Part shown: in pieces, positions 23,213 through 32,990 of the stretch | Numbering within the stretch: position 1 is the stretch's first letter | Layout of the letters: the number at the start of each line of letters is the position of its first letter | Assembly: GCA_958510875.1 (NCBI GenBank) | Contig: OY294067.1 | Span: forward strand, 151,912,962 to 151,976,961 | Length of the DNA: 64,000 bases | Direction of reading: 5' to 3' | DNA from: Endomychus coccineus | Taxonomy: Eukaryota > Arthropoda > Insecta > Coleoptera > Endomychidae | Made by a program: the position numbers and the translations under genes | The notes under the pieces: model-generated | Told to the model about the DNA's origin: nothing | Databases searched by the model: none | The model's input: the letters and a program-made list of their open reading frames with translations, nothing else

Positions 23213-23676
23213 CTATTTATATTTTAACATTAATAGATGGAATAAGTATGATTTCATAAAGTATGGGTCGTCTTTGCAAACTTCTTCTATCAACACTTGC
23301 TTCTCATGATGAGTTATTTCCTCGTTCTCCATGATGTGAGAAATCTGCTCAGATAAACATTGAGAACATAGTTTGCGTGGGGGTTGTGGACCATCGCAAT
23401 CTTCATCAACATGTTCCTTACACTGCATACGACGGTAAAGGTATTCGAACATATGTTCCGGAACCTCATTCTGATTGAGAAACACCACATCCAAATGTTT
23501 TAGGATGTATTCCATCGGTAGAAACATTACATTCTTACGTGTGAGTTCGCTCGTAGGTTTGTTGATAGCATCGATCAAATTATCGTAAATAAAATTAATT
23601 ATTGTTCTCAAACTACTTCCTCCTGCAGTTTCGCATAGGCGCATATGTATTGTATTAATGCCGAAGCGAAATCCAT
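23213..23676 (-). pseudogene. unknown Polinton cysteine-containing protein
   Basis: The main frame (23213-23640) encodes about 140 residues with SSLRTIINFIYDNLIDAINK, EVPEHMFEYLYRRMQCKEH, a CX2C-type pair (KLCSQC) and a helical C terminus ending FHLLMLKYK. A better start, MDFASALIQYICAYAK at 23676, is in another frame and stops after 22 codons, so one frameshift near 23620 probably separates the two. The cysteines could bind zinc. Position between penton and protease genes, on the same strand, suggests a virion or assembly role. No family recognised. Confidence 0.5.
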
Positions 23677-23699
23677 GATGGTTGTTACTCGCTAAATGT

Positions 23700-24056
23700 T
23701 TAGGTAAGACTGAGAAATTTCAAACACAAATGTCCACATATTACTTGATTGTATTTCTGAAAAGGATCGTTGTTATAGGAAATCCGAACGTTCCCACCCA
23801 GATATCGAACGAGTTCCTTCGGTGGTTTTAAATTTCCAAACAAATCAAAATACTCTACATCGTTACCGTTTTTCTTGAATGCTACCCAATGAGTTCCGCT
23901 GTTTTTCACTGAATCTAAATTTAAAATGATGCGTTCTTGACACCACGGTTTTCTAGGTAGATTGTCTCGCATAAAGACACCTCGAAAATGTGGTATTTTC
24001 ATTTTATTTGCGAAACGCACCAAATCCCGATCGTTCAGCGGTCTATCATAGGGTAG
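23700..24056 (-). CDS. adenain-like cysteine protease of the Polinton
   Basis: The frame contains PLNDRDLVRFANKMKIPHF and FRGVFMRDNLP, then SGTHWVAFKKNGNDVEYFD, with the catalytic His in GTHW and the acidic partner in VEYFD. NQVICGHLCLKFL follows, with the oxyanion Gln and nucleophile Cys of the adenovirus-protease (C5/Ulp1-like) fold. In Polintons the enzyme matures capsid and core proteins. No ATG opens it: the frame starts just after the stop of the upstream core-protein gene without an obvious initiator, so the N terminus may be damaged. The catalytic residues are all present. Confidence 0.8.
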   Translation of the reverse strand, partial: LPYDRPLNDRDLVRFANKMKIPHFRGVFMRDNLPRKPWCQERIILNLDSVKNSGTHWVAFKKNGNDVEYFDLFGNLKPPKELVRYLGGNVRISYNNDPFQKYNQVICGHLCLKFLSLT

Positions 24057-24058
24057 CT

Positions 24059-24833
24059 TTATTGGAAGTTTTTTTGTTGCTTCTTCAAAAACAATCCCAA
24101 ACCTCCTTTAGCATTTCGTCTCAAATATAAACCTTTACCCAACGATTCCATAGCTTTGTTGTGACGTTGATCTTCTTCAAGCTTCTTTTTCGCATTCTTA
24201 GCATTTATTACTGCATTCGCTATGGTACACGCACCTCCTGCAACCGATCCTAAGGCTCCTAGAGCTCCTAAGATGGGTAGTAATAGTGGAAGGAATCGTC
24301 CAGATTTTGGTAGTGGTATTACTCTTGGTACTCTGATACGCTTTTTACCTCCAGCTCGTTTAATCGCGATCCGTGCGGCTTTCAACGCGTTCATAGCGGA
24401 CCTTCTCAATGAAGAAGATGGCTCCATTGACTTTGCGATGCTTCCAACGATATCTTTCCGGAAACAACATCCTCGTTGTCGCCTCCGTTTCTTGATACCC
24501 ATACCTAGTTTTCGTTTAACCTTCATCCCACCGGTAACCAATAAACTAGAGAGTCTTTCACCTGCGCTAGCGTCTCTTGATTTAACTCGTTTCCAAGCAG
24601 CGTCCTCTAATATTTTATCGGCCTTATGACGTTCCTCCAGATATTTTTTGTGAATAAGCTATATCGTGTTCGCGACAAGCGGAATCTAAAGGATTGATAC
24701 CTTTATCACCGCGTGCAAGACGCTTTTCCAATTTAGTTCCAGGACCACAGAATTGATATGAAGGAAAGTGTAATTCAAACGGGAGCTTGTGTATGAGTGT
24801 ATTCAATAAACCTTCACCTTGATGAATCAACAT
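24059..24833 (-). pseudogene. phospholipase A2-core (pVI/pX-like) virion protein, frameshifted
   Basis: The first part, from MLIHQGEG at 24833, reads LHFPSYQFCGPGTKLEKRL and GINPLDSACREHDIAYS. CGPGT is the calcium loop and the DSACREHD segment the catalytic HD pair of the parvovirus-type phospholipase A2 domain. After an A-run near 24650 the reading continues in another frame as a basic protein with a short hydrophobic, glycine-rich segment (FLPLLLPILGALGALGSVAG) and ends GKGLYLRRNAKGGLGLFLKK, the adenovirus-like core/pVI pattern of Polintons. In viruses this PLA2 helps membrane passage during entry. One frameshift separates the two halves in this copy. Confidence 0.75.
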
Positions 24834-24902
24834 TGTTAATGAGCATACGCTCTGGTGATTTTTCCTTTTATACGTTATCATTAAGTAGAAATGGTTCACA
24901 CG
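24834..24902. promoter_or_regulatory. short divergent intergenic region
   Basis: Only 69 bases lie between the ATG of the minus-strand virion operon's first gene and the ATG of the plus-strand ATPase, so a bidirectional promoter must lie here or overlap the coding starts. 'tttttccttttatacg' may hold a TATA-like element. Nothing firmer can be read. Confidence 0.3.
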
Positions 24903-25449
24903 ATGAAGACCGTTCAACAAGAACAGACACTTCCAATCGAGAATTTAGATTTAAAAGTTAGAACTAATCGCGTTGGTAAACATGGTAAACTGTTAACGAG
25001 TAAAAGGAGTTGGTTATTTCCCATATAAAGACAATGAAGAAATTATAAGTCCGAACGATGCAAAACCAAATTCTATCTTCATTTTTGATGACATATCCTG
25101 CGAGACACAACAGAAAATTCGAGAATATTATTCGATGTGTAGACATAGAAACATTGACGCATCATATCTATGTCAGACATACTCTAAAATTCCTAAACAA
25201 CTGATTCGCGATAATTCTAACCTGATCGTGTTATTTAAACAGGATGAAATAAATCTAAAACACGTGTTTGATGAGCACGTATCCCCAGACGTTACTTTCG
25301 ATCGATTCAAAAAGATGTGTTCTATGTGTTGGATGGAGAAATTTGGAACATTGATAGTTGTTAAAGATTTCGATTTAAACAATGGAAGATACCGCAAAGT
25401 TTCGATGTATATATTAAAGTGTGAACGTGAAATCTATAGCAAATACACA
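24903..25449 (+). pseudogene. Polinton packaging ATPase (FtsK/HerA), Walker A deleted
   Basis: The N terminus (ENLDLKVRTNRVGKHGKLL) runs to about 24995 and then meets a stop in its frame. The downstream half, in another frame from 24997, has GYFPYKDNEE, the Walker B block SIFIFDDISCE, then the conserved REYYSMCRHRNIDASYLCQT, IPKQLIRDNSNLIVLFKQDE and YDHV-like (FDEHVSP) segments. The P-loop and the roughly 70 codons around it are missing, so an internal deletion took them. The family pumps DNA into capsids. The frame reads on without a stop into the next gene. Confidence 0.8.
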
Positions 25450-26331
25450 ATGGACGTTGAACGGTTAGCACGTAAGCGAAAAATCGCTCAATTGGCACGA
25501 TCTATACGCAAGAAATATCTCACATTGAAACTGGGTAAAACGGAAGAGGACGAGTCGATCAATAAATTATTTAAACCCATATCGGAACCACTTCGGGAAA
25601 TAATCAAATCCAATAATACACCATTGATTAAACGTGAAATTAAGCAAGAAAAGGATGATGCGGATGAAGAGGAGGAGGAGGAGGATGAGGAAGATGAAAG
25701 AGGAACGGTATTGGATGTAAGCGATGCAAGTATGAAAACTGTTATTGAAGAGTCTGACAACGATGATGAGTATGACGTATTAGAATCTTACCCAGAGTTA
25801 CTTCAAAAATATATCGGTGATTATTGGTCAGGGAGTAGAAAAGTCGATAAAGTTTATGGCCCAGTTTACGATGCTAGTTCGTTGTCATGGTTACTAGGAG
25901 GTAAATTAATCGATTTCAAAAATAGAGATACTATCGTGACACAAGGGAGAAAATTCAAAAGTACCGTCGGTCTGTGTGAACTTATATTCTATGACAAGCC
26001 TAGAAATTTCACCAAGAAAGATAAGATGAATTACAGGATGATTCTGAACTTGACAAATCCCCACAGAAATAGTGCTGGAAACTTGAAAGGTACTCGAAGA
26101 TACAAGTACATTAAAATAATTCGACCTCTAATTCATGAGGAAGCTCTCGGTAGCGGTATGCAATTGACATATAACAACGAACCAGTGGAGTACGTGTACT
26201 GGGACGATCCAAACGAACTTGTGGAACGCCTAAAACTATTGATTGCTTCTCAAGAAGCTGGGAATACGTCGCACGATAATGAGATTGTTGCAATTATAAA
26301 TGAACTTCGAGAGACAGATATCATTTATTAG
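25450..26331 (+). CDS. DUF8207-like Polinton protein
   Basis: An ATG at 25450 starts 293 residues: a basic helical N terminus (LARKRKIAQLARSIRKKYLT), the LFKPISEPLREIIK segment, a nearly unbroken acidic run (E/D, about residues 69-82), and a C-terminal domain VYGPVYDASSLSWLLGGKLI, VGLCELIFYDKP and LNLTNPHRNSAG. That domain matches the pattern of DUF8207 proteins common in arthropod Polintons (YGP..., lg...i.f......i......y.gT.GL.eLif...P, y..il..TnahR). Function unknown. The frame is continuous with the ATPase upstream, probably through a one-base loss at the ATPase end. Confidence 0.65.
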   Translation: MDVERLARKRKIAQLARSIRKKYLTLKLGKTEEDESINKLFKPISEPLREIIKSNNTPLIKREIKQEKDDADEEEEEEDEEDERGTVLDVSDASMKTVIEESDNDDEYDVLESYPELLQKYIGDYWSGSRKVDKVYGPVYDASSLSWLLGGKLIDFKNRDTIVTQGRKFKSTVGLCELIFYDKPRNFTKKDKMNYRMILNLTNPHRNSAGNLKGTRRYKYIKIIRPLIHEEALGSGMQLTYNNEPVEYVYWDDPNELVERLKLLIASQEAGNTSHDNEIVAIINELRETDIIY

Positions 26332-26361
26332 ATGAGATACAATGGCGTTTGAAACAGTTAT

Positions 26362-26871
26362 ATGATGAGTCTAGACAAGTTTGGTAGGAGATCTAGGAGC
26401 GGAGGAGACGGTGTAGTGGACAGCGTCGATGTTCTCCGAATACGCTCGATGTTTAAGAACGTTTTGACTCATACACCAGAGGGTGATGTGGATATTAAAA
26501 ATTAAAAAATTTCCAATATGAAAACACCTACTTTAAATAACGATGCTGCGAATAAGAAGTACGTCGATAGCGCGATAATTGAAGTGGAAAAAAGGTTGAA
26601 GGAACTTCTTGACAAGTATGCAAAGGCTAATAATCTTATGAATAAAGCTTTAAAGAATCTTCAAACCGATGTGCAGAAAGTGATAGACGTATATAAGGAA
26701 CAGACTGAGGATGATATTGCGAAATTAACTGATGACATTCATAATATAACTACACAACAAAATGTATTCATCACTAGTCTGAACAATATTGATAGCAAAT
26801 TGGTTGTGTTGGGAGGAAATTCTGATAGAGTCAATCCTAATGCGATAATTCAGCATGTTGCAACAAGGTAA
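26362..26871 (+). pseudogene. fibre-like/coiled-coil Polinton protein with one nonsense codon
   Basis: MMSLDKFGRRSRSGGDGVVD opens a frame which reaches THTPEGDVDIKN, then TAA at 26503-26505, then continues in the same frame with NMKTPTLNNDAANKKYVDSA and a long helical coiled coil to about residue 170. The 'L.N..diTN.kI.nv..P...nDAanK.YVD..i' passage is the tail-fibre/adenovirus-fibre-like signature found before coiled-coil stalks in phages and Polintons, so a receptor-binding or spike role is plausible. No C-terminal knob is visible. The last 17 bases overlap the integrase frame. Confidence 0.6.
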
Positions 26872-27516
26872 AGAACAAGTTGTATATGAGCTTCATAAAC
26901 CAAGTAGAAAGAATTTCAAACGCCGCCGAACAATCATAAAAGGTTTAGATGATCTGTGGCAGATGGATCTGGCTGAAATGGGTAATTATGCGCGTGAAAA
27001 TCGAGGATTTAAATTCATTTTAGTGATGATCGATTGCTTCTCAAAGTATCTATGGACTCGTCCGTTGAAAAGGAAATCGGCTGAAGAGGTTCGGAAGGCT
27101 GTTGACTCTATTTTTTTGAAATCTAACGGCCGTATACCCACACATTTACAAAGCGATCAAGGAAAGGAGTTCTTCAATAAGCAATTTAAAGAGTTGATGA
27201 AGAAACATAAAATCAATCAATATAATACTTATTCTGTAAAAAAAGCAGCCATTCAGAACACGTTATTCGAACGTTGAAAGAAGCGCTCTATAAACATTTC
27301 AGTTTGAGTAGGAAATACAAATGGTTTGATATACTCGAAGAGATCACTGAAAAATATAATAAGCGTAAGCATAGAACGATCAATCTGGCTCCGTGTAAAG
27401 TGACAAAACATAACGAAAGTGAGATATTGAAGCGATGCTACTCACACGTCAAGCTAGTTCTACCACACAAATACAACGTTGGAGATGTGGTGCGTATCAG
27501 TAAGGCAAAACATATT
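26855..27516 (+). pseudogene. Polinton rve integrase, N-terminal and core part
   Basis: The core reads LDDLWQMDLAEMGNYARENR (first Asp, about residue 38), LVMIDCFSKYLWTRPLKRKS, and PTHLQSDQGKEFFNKQFKEL (second Asp, about residue 101). Near 27255 the frame changes at the point where the third catalytic acid should be, so it cannot be assigned. The reading resumes at 27274 with LKEALYKHFSLSRKYKWFDI, the YNKRKHRTINLAPCKVT block of retroviral-type integrases, and a C-terminal GDVVRISK. It is cut at 27516 by the nested palindromic element and resumes at 44074. The family inserts the element with 5-6-bp duplications. Confidence 0.87.
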
Positions 27517-27587
27517 AGTAGATACAGTGGACGCGTTCTGGACCAGGAAGTGTGACGTCACTTCCGGTCTGTGCTCCGATGTTTGCT

Positions 27588-28560
27588 ATTATCAGGTCTC
27601 CACTTCCGGTCTGCGCTGGCGATGTATGTTATCGGGTAGATAACGTTATCGGCTAGATAGCGTTATCAGTGATTGTGAGTCACCCGGATGGGCATCCAGT
27701 GTGTGTAATTAGTGTTATCAGGTAGATAACGTTATCGGCTAGATAGCGTTATCAGTGATTGTGAGTTACTCGGTTTGTGCTGACGATTGGCATTCGGTGT
27801 TTGTAATTATTGTTTGAATGTATATACAGGATGTTTGTAAAGAGTGTGTTATGTTGTATATACAGGTTGTTTGTAAGAGAGGTCCTAGACACGTGGTGTC
27901 ATCGCAGCTATCACGTGATCCTTCGGTGTCATGGCGTCTGTCGCGTGATCCTTCGGCTATCAAAGAGGTGTCATGGCGTCTGTCACGAGGTGTCATGCTA
28001 TCTGTTGACGATTGGCATTCGGTGTTTGTAATTATTGTTTGAATGTATATACAGGATGTTTGTAAAGAGTGTGTTATGTTGTATATACAGGTTGTTTGTA
28101 AGAGAGGTCCTAGACACGTGGTGTCATGGCAGCTATCACGTGATCCTTCGGAGTCATGGCGTCTGTCACGTGATCCTTCGGCTATCGACGAGGTGTCATG
28201 GCGTCTGTCACGAGGTGTCATGCTATCTGCTGACGATTGGCATTCGGTGTTTGTAATTATTGTTTGAATGTATATACAGGGGTTTGTGACGTCAGTTTAT
28301 ACTAGCACGTGTAATTGAATACAATGGAGTCACTCATTAGGTAAACAAATAACAATAAGTGATATACTATAGTCTAGACTTGCTAGTAACCGAATTTAAT
28401 TGTCGTTTCATTAGTCATTACTTACGTAAGCAGCTGTGAATACAATGGAGTCATTCATTAGGTCAACAAATAACAATAAGTGATATACAAGTCTAGACTT
28501 GTTAGTAAGCGAATTAGAACTGAGAGTTATGTTGACTACGAATTCAATTCTCGTTTCCTC
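27588..28560 (+). repeat. subterminal tandem repeats, left arm
   Basis: First come two roughly 110-base units with gataacgttatcggctagatagcgttatc. Then there are two 225-base units starting at 27781 and 28007 (third start at 28232), each with catcacgtgatcc-like E-box-type palindromes. Last are two roughly 125-base units (about 28317 and 28444) with acaataagtgatatac. These last match the inner ends of the outer Polinton's two terminal repeats, one unit resembling its left and one its right repeat. Open frames here are repeat artefacts. Confidence 0.8.
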
Positions 28561-28876
28561 AGTAATCTGTTACAGCTCAAACGAAACACCTCGCTCTCAC
28601 ATATCCTGTGTGTGCTGTCTTCTATTGAACGGAAAATGTAAGTTTAATTCAATTATTTAATTCACTGCCATAAAAACATACTTGTTTCGTCTATTATTCA
28701 GAATAAACCTCTTATTAGCATTGAAACAGTTAAAAAATTATTCAATTCACATTCATAAAATAACAAGTACAAAATTGATTGATTATCTTTTATAAAATGA
28801 CTGTTGTTCCAATTGTGTGTGTGTGTATTATATGAATTTAAAAATCCTCAATTTATATTCATATTGTTTCAGATTT

Positions 28877-29182
28877 ATGATGGATCTAACAAAACTTAAT
28901 CATTGTGCTCTTTTGGAGAGAAAACCATTGAGGAGAGTTCCAGAACTCGAAATCAATAAGCATTATACAATACTTCAAGCGAGAGTAGTAAGAACCAAAT
29001 TTGGTGAATCCGTATTGCTCGAGTTCGATGAATTCTCTATGTTCCTACCCAATCGACTGACCAATCAGATTATCCCAATTTTGGAACAAATCAACATGAA
29101 ACCTTGTTTGATTTTGAGGGGAAAAGAGGATGTTAATAAAAGCAACCCGGCTTTTAAACTTGAATTTTTGGAGCTCAAGTAA
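28877..29182 (+). CDS. OB-like small Polinton protein, left-arm copy
   Basis: 101 residues from MMDLTKLNHCALLERKPLRR, near-identical to the outer copy (19464-19775) except for a few substitutions such as C to F in FSMFLPNRL and the two-residue IY deletion. The upstream donor/acceptor pair (28638-28872) is kept. It could still make a protein. Confidence 0.6.
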   Translation: MMDLTKLNHCALLERKPLRRVPELEINKHYTILQARVVRTKFGESVLLEFDEFSMFLPNRLTNQIIPILEQINMKPCLILRGKEDVNKSNPAFKLEFLELK

Positions 29183-29290
29183 TAAGAAATCTAAGGTATG
29201 ATGTTTATACTAGCGTGTGTACATAGTCGATGAAATCATCAGTATTAATATGTCTCTTGAAGAATACGCACGTGAATTGGAAGAATTAAT

Positions 29291-29542
29291 ATGTCTCTTG
29301 AAGAATACACACGTAAATTGGAAGAATTCGGTGCGAAAGTAAAAGCTTTGAGTAGAGATTTAAAATTTTACGAAGATAAAAATATCGCTATAAGACAATT
29401 GAATAGTTTAAGTATTGGCGGAGAGGATGGTTATGTTAGAACCCAATTTCCTAACCTCAATTTTGAATGGAATCCTGTATACAAACGTTCCGAATCGAGT
29501 GGAACGTATTTATATATGTCCCAGGAAAGACCTGAGAAATGA
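29291..29542 (+). CDS. small helical Polinton protein, left-arm copy
   Basis: 83 residues from MSLEEYTRKLEEFGAKVKAL to YMSQERPEK. A partial duplication of its first 40 bases lies just upstream (29250). It overlaps the membrane-protein frame in +1, as in the outer element. No stop replaces the tyrosine codon that is TAA in the outer copy. Confidence 0.5.
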   Translation: MSLEEYTRKLEEFGAKVKALSRDLKFYEDKNIAIRQLNSLSIGGEDGYVRTQFPNLNFEWNPVYKRSESSGTYLYMSQERPEK

Positions 29543-29933
29543 ATGTAATCGAACAGAATGGCAACCAATGAATTATCAAATGATTAACGAAAATCAACTA
29601 GAGGTAATCACATACATAGTTCTCGAAACGATGCAGACCACCACCACCACCACCAATAACACATTCAATTATAAGCTCAAGCTATTATTTCCAAATGGTA
29701 CAGAGGGGGATATTATGAAGTGGCAAACATTCACACCATCACCTACATCTGGCAAAATGATCCGACAATCATCATGTTTACCACATCTCGTACAAAAGAC
29801 ATCATCTGCAATAGAAGGAGAAATCCCCAAAATTTTCGCAATGTTGTATTTTATTTTATCTTCTTTATCAGTGTTAGTATTGGAAATGTTTGTTAAAAAT
29901 GTGAAGAAAGCTATTTTCCATTTAAATAAATAA
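29415..29933 (+). CDS. putative membrane protein, left-arm copy
   Basis: It shares NVPNRVERIYICPRKDLRNE through NGTEGDIMKWQTF with the outer copy. It then differs: a linker GKMIRQSSCLPHLVQK and a different hydrophobic end (IFAMLYFILSSLSVLVLEMF). The different C-terminal anchor points to recombination with another Polinton lineage or fast change after the conserved domain. Confidence 0.5.
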   Translation: MAERMVMLEPNFLTSILNGILYTNVPNRVERIYICPRKDLRNECNRTEWQPMNYQMINENQLEVITYIVLETMQTTTTTTNNTFNYKLKLLFPNGTEGDIMKWQTFTPSPTSGKMIRQSSCLPHLVQKTSSAIEGEIPKIFAMLYFILSSLSVLVLEMFVKNVKKAIFHLNK

Positions 29934-30011
29934 TAATTATTATATAAAGGAGGTGTTTTATTGAAACAAACAAAAGATTGATAATAATAATATTTCAGAA
30001 TAAAATACATA

Positions 30012-30518
30012 TCATTTAGGTAATATTACATTCAGAAACCACTGCTGTAATTTATCCACATGGTGAACTGCACACATGTATTTTCCACCATCATTACGAT
30101 GATTCAGACAGGTCAAATTGTTTGTTCGCTCGAATTTCCCCGTTTCACATTGAGTACCATCGAAACTATGAACATCTACGATGTGTGGGTAAATATCCAA
30201 TTCTATACACTTCCTTCTCAAAAATTCAGCTTTTTGCTGTCCTCGGACATAAATATAGTCGACTGCACACAAGAGAATCGATTTAAGAATATTATTCATT
30301 TCTTCATAATCCACATTCCCAGATACATAATCGAGTCCATGATAAGACTTTTGTAAATACCATACGGATTTTCGCTCCTTTGCATTTAGCGATGAATAAG
30401 ATGTGTGCGGTTTGAATAAGGAATAATGACGTTTGAATCCAATTTGTATACACATTTCTTTTGGATGGAAGGCATCGTCAATGAAGAACCCCTGAATGTC
30501 AACTAATGCGATTCTCAT
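30012..30518 (-). CDS. DEDD-like Polinton protein, left-arm copy
   Basis: 169 residues from MRIALVDIQGFFIDDAFHPK. Intact, roughly 70-75% alike by eye to the outer copy (20534-21040). Conserved points are the same: KEMCIQIGFKRHYSLFKP, SYHGLDYVSGNVDY, DYIYVRGQQKAEFLRRK and CLNHRN. Confidence 0.55.
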   Translation of the reverse strand: MRIALVDIQGFFIDDAFHPKEMCIQIGFKRHYSLFKPHTSYSSLNAKERKSVWYLQKSYHGLDYVSGNVDYEEMNNILKSILLCAVDYIYVRGQQKAEFLRRKCIELDIYPHIVDVHSFDGTQCETGKFERTNNLTCLNHRNDGGKYMCAVHHVDKLQQWFLNVILPK

Positions 30519-30562
30519 GATGATGCGATTCGCTTGAAGTTTCGATTTAGACTGACTGATGT

Positions 30563-31042
30563 TTAATTGAGACTCTTGACAATTCCGGTGAGGGGGTAGT
30601 ATTCCATCAAGCAATCGTGAATGATGATGGAATATGCCTTGGTATTGGCTGGAAATCCTTTATCCGCTTCAATCTCCAATCGTATGTCGACTGTTGATGA
30701 TTTTACCGCCTCCTCTTGTCTAGAACAATCGATGATGTAAAGCGCGCGTTTTTTGAATTCATCATAAGCCAATATGGGATGTTTTGTTGTGGAATTCGTG
30801 TAGCTGGGATAGAAATCGGTATAGTTTTGGTGGGCTAGAACGAAATCTTCCTTGGCAAAGTCCAAGTTCATCCGTTCGTTAGGCCAATACTCTCCGTTCA
30901 GCGATAAGCGGATACTTGATATATCCACATGATCGAATATTGTAGGATTAGCTTTCACATTGTTACGTTTATTGGTTTGGAAAAATACGATAACATACCG
31001 TGGTTTTTCGACGGACGCGTTAGTTTTCACGTGCAACTCCAT
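30563..31042 (-). pseudogene. major capsid protein, C-terminal third only (left arm)
   Basis: Reads KPRYVIVFFQTNKRNN, IRLSLNGEYWP and a normal capsid C terminus, AYSIIIHDCLMEYYPLTGIV. The first two-thirds are gone, and the sequence changes abruptly at 31042 into a repeated non-coding block, so this is a truncated gene. The mirror copy is 40548-41027. Confidence 0.8.
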
Positions 31043-32780
31043 CTGAAATGTCGAACATAACCTACAAAATTGGAAAAAAGCGGTTTTTCTTAAATAATTA
31101 AAAACTATAGCTCGGATCGGAAAAAGTTAAAGGAGAAAGTTGTAGGTATCTGTGTGTTGGGTACTTCATTCAGAGAGATCTCTCTGACTTCATTACGGAT
31201 CACATTTTATGCAATTCTCCGTAAATGTAATATCTATATAGTTCAAGGAATACATGCATAAATTAATAACTGAAAAAAATATATGAGCGTATAGCAAATT
31301 AAATTTAAAGGTGGTTCATGCAATTCGATCTGAAATGTCGAACATAACCTAGAAAATTGGAAAAAAGCTGTTTTTCTTAAAAAACTGTAGCTCGGATCGG
31401 AAAAAGTTAAAGGAGAAAGTTGTAGGTATCAAATAGATAATTATCGATATCTTTCTTTCCGAGTTATATTGAAAACCGTTGAAAATTGGGGTACGCTTCC
31501 ATATGTATTGTTTCCTGTACATGGCAAGCTAAGATAGCACTTTTTTTCTTAATTTGAAATATTGACTATTTTTCAAAATATATCGATTTTTCGAAAAAGA
31601 CGCTCTCATAAATTGGCTAGATCTTCTCAGCAAATGGTCATTGAGTAACGATTTGGGGCTTATTTTCTTCATGAAGAGTTGTCCTATAACTTTATCGAAG
31701 AAACGTAGCGATTTTTTTTAATTTTGAGGGTGAAAAAAATTACTTTAAAAAAAAATTTCCTCTATTTTGATCATGTTTTCAATTTTAATTTTAGAAAAAT
31801 AACGGAAATAAATTTGTAACATCTTTTCACGAATTACCTCTGGCTGCCGGAGTGTGAGGAAGCACTGCGCGCTCGCACTGAAAACTGATTTTGCGCGTTC
31901 AAAGTGGCTTGTGCTTGCAAAATCTTCAATGTTTCAGCTTCTGGATAACACAAAAAAATCTTTTCGAACTTAATCTGGGGAAGCTCGATGAGATAAACAC
32001 GAATATCGTATTTATTTCAGTCTTAGAATCTCGAATATATTTATTTTTTACATTTCCAATTTGTTTTACTTTTTATGTCATTTAAATTACGATTTATTAA
32101 CAAAACAGTATTTTCAATGTAATATCTCAACTTTTTTTTGCTCAGGGAATCATACAGACGTTATGCTTGCGGATCTCTTTAACAATTATTTAATTATTTC
32201 AGTAAATATTTCTTTATGATACAAAATTATTATAACTAACCTTATTTGATCATCATCATCAATTATGATGGAGGTGATAGGAGTAAGTGGGAACTGTCTT
32301 TTTTGTTTATTCCTATTGATATGTTGGAAGAAATCATACCTCTACAAGGATGTATCTAAGAGAAACGTGAAATAATTAATGAATTTTTTAAAAAGGGTAT
32401 TTGAATAAAAACTCAGATGATTTTCATCGTTTTACACGATTGTCAATCATTATTTAAATCAATCTAGGAGAATGAAGATGCTACGGGTGTAGGATCGAAA
32501 TCAACTTGTGAAGATTTCGTCAAATTTCATCTTCAACGATGATTCTCAGAGAGATTATTGGTGTGAAGGTTTGCGCGATAGCGATTTTGTTATGTTTGTT
32601 CGGCGCAATTTTGCAAAGGATGGTTCAGAGGAATTGTTAGTGTCAAGGTTCGCGCAGGACTCAAACCACATCGAATATCATAACACCTCCAATGCGAATT
32701 CATTGATAGGAATTTTTCATTCATTGCAGACATTTCGAACTCTTCTAAAATCACTATCTTTGGAGTAAATTTTGTTGCAA
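31043..32780. repeat. non-coding inner-arm sequence with direct repeats (left)
   Basis: Two direct copies of a 100-base block (31043-31152 and 31330-31432) start 'ctgaaatgtcgaacataacc' and end with the motif gctcggatcggaaaaagtta. That motif recurs near 33176. The piece 32215-32275 is repeated in reverse at 34653-34730. No credible coding frame. The mirror is about 38840-40547. Confidence 0.6.
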
Positions 32781-32990
32781 CCCTTTAATATTTATTCACG
32801 CACGCGCAAATCATACAACATTGTATTTTCCGCTCAAACTGAATTGTTCGTGGAGCGCTTCTTTAAACGTTCTAATAATGCGTCCTGCGTTAGAGGCTTT
32901 TTCATAGAATAGGTATTGCAATGATTGATTTTATGTTTTTCCATTTACTTGTGATGAAAGTGTTTAAAGAAGAATTATTTTCTAGGATCG
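32781..32990 (-). pseudogene. fused fragments of integrase and neighbours (left arm)
   Basis: On the minus strand a 65-base piece matches the integrase just after its frame break (the LKEAL..FSLS..KY region). It is joined directly to the sequence that follows the integrase gene end in the outer element. Further along (about 32690-32560) the MNS... RCGLSPARTFTLTIPL reading matches the 230-residue unknown protein (44416-45108). The arm therefore derives from a Polinton with an internal deletion of the integrase 3' half. The mirror is about 38655-38990. Confidence 0.6.

Noticed and set aside
25488..25760. Minus-strand frame rich in serine
   Set aside because: It is the antisense of the acidic run in the DUF8207-like protein.
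27766..28267. Overlapping open frames of 73-151 codons on both strands
   Set aside because: They follow the 225-base tandem repeat unit exactly, repeat themselves inside the frame and recur in mirror form at 43323-43824. They reflect repeat structure, not genes.
31891..32085. 64-codon frame present in both arms
   Set aside because: No motif, a low-complexity end, and its duplicate is explained by the palindrome. Not supported as a gene.
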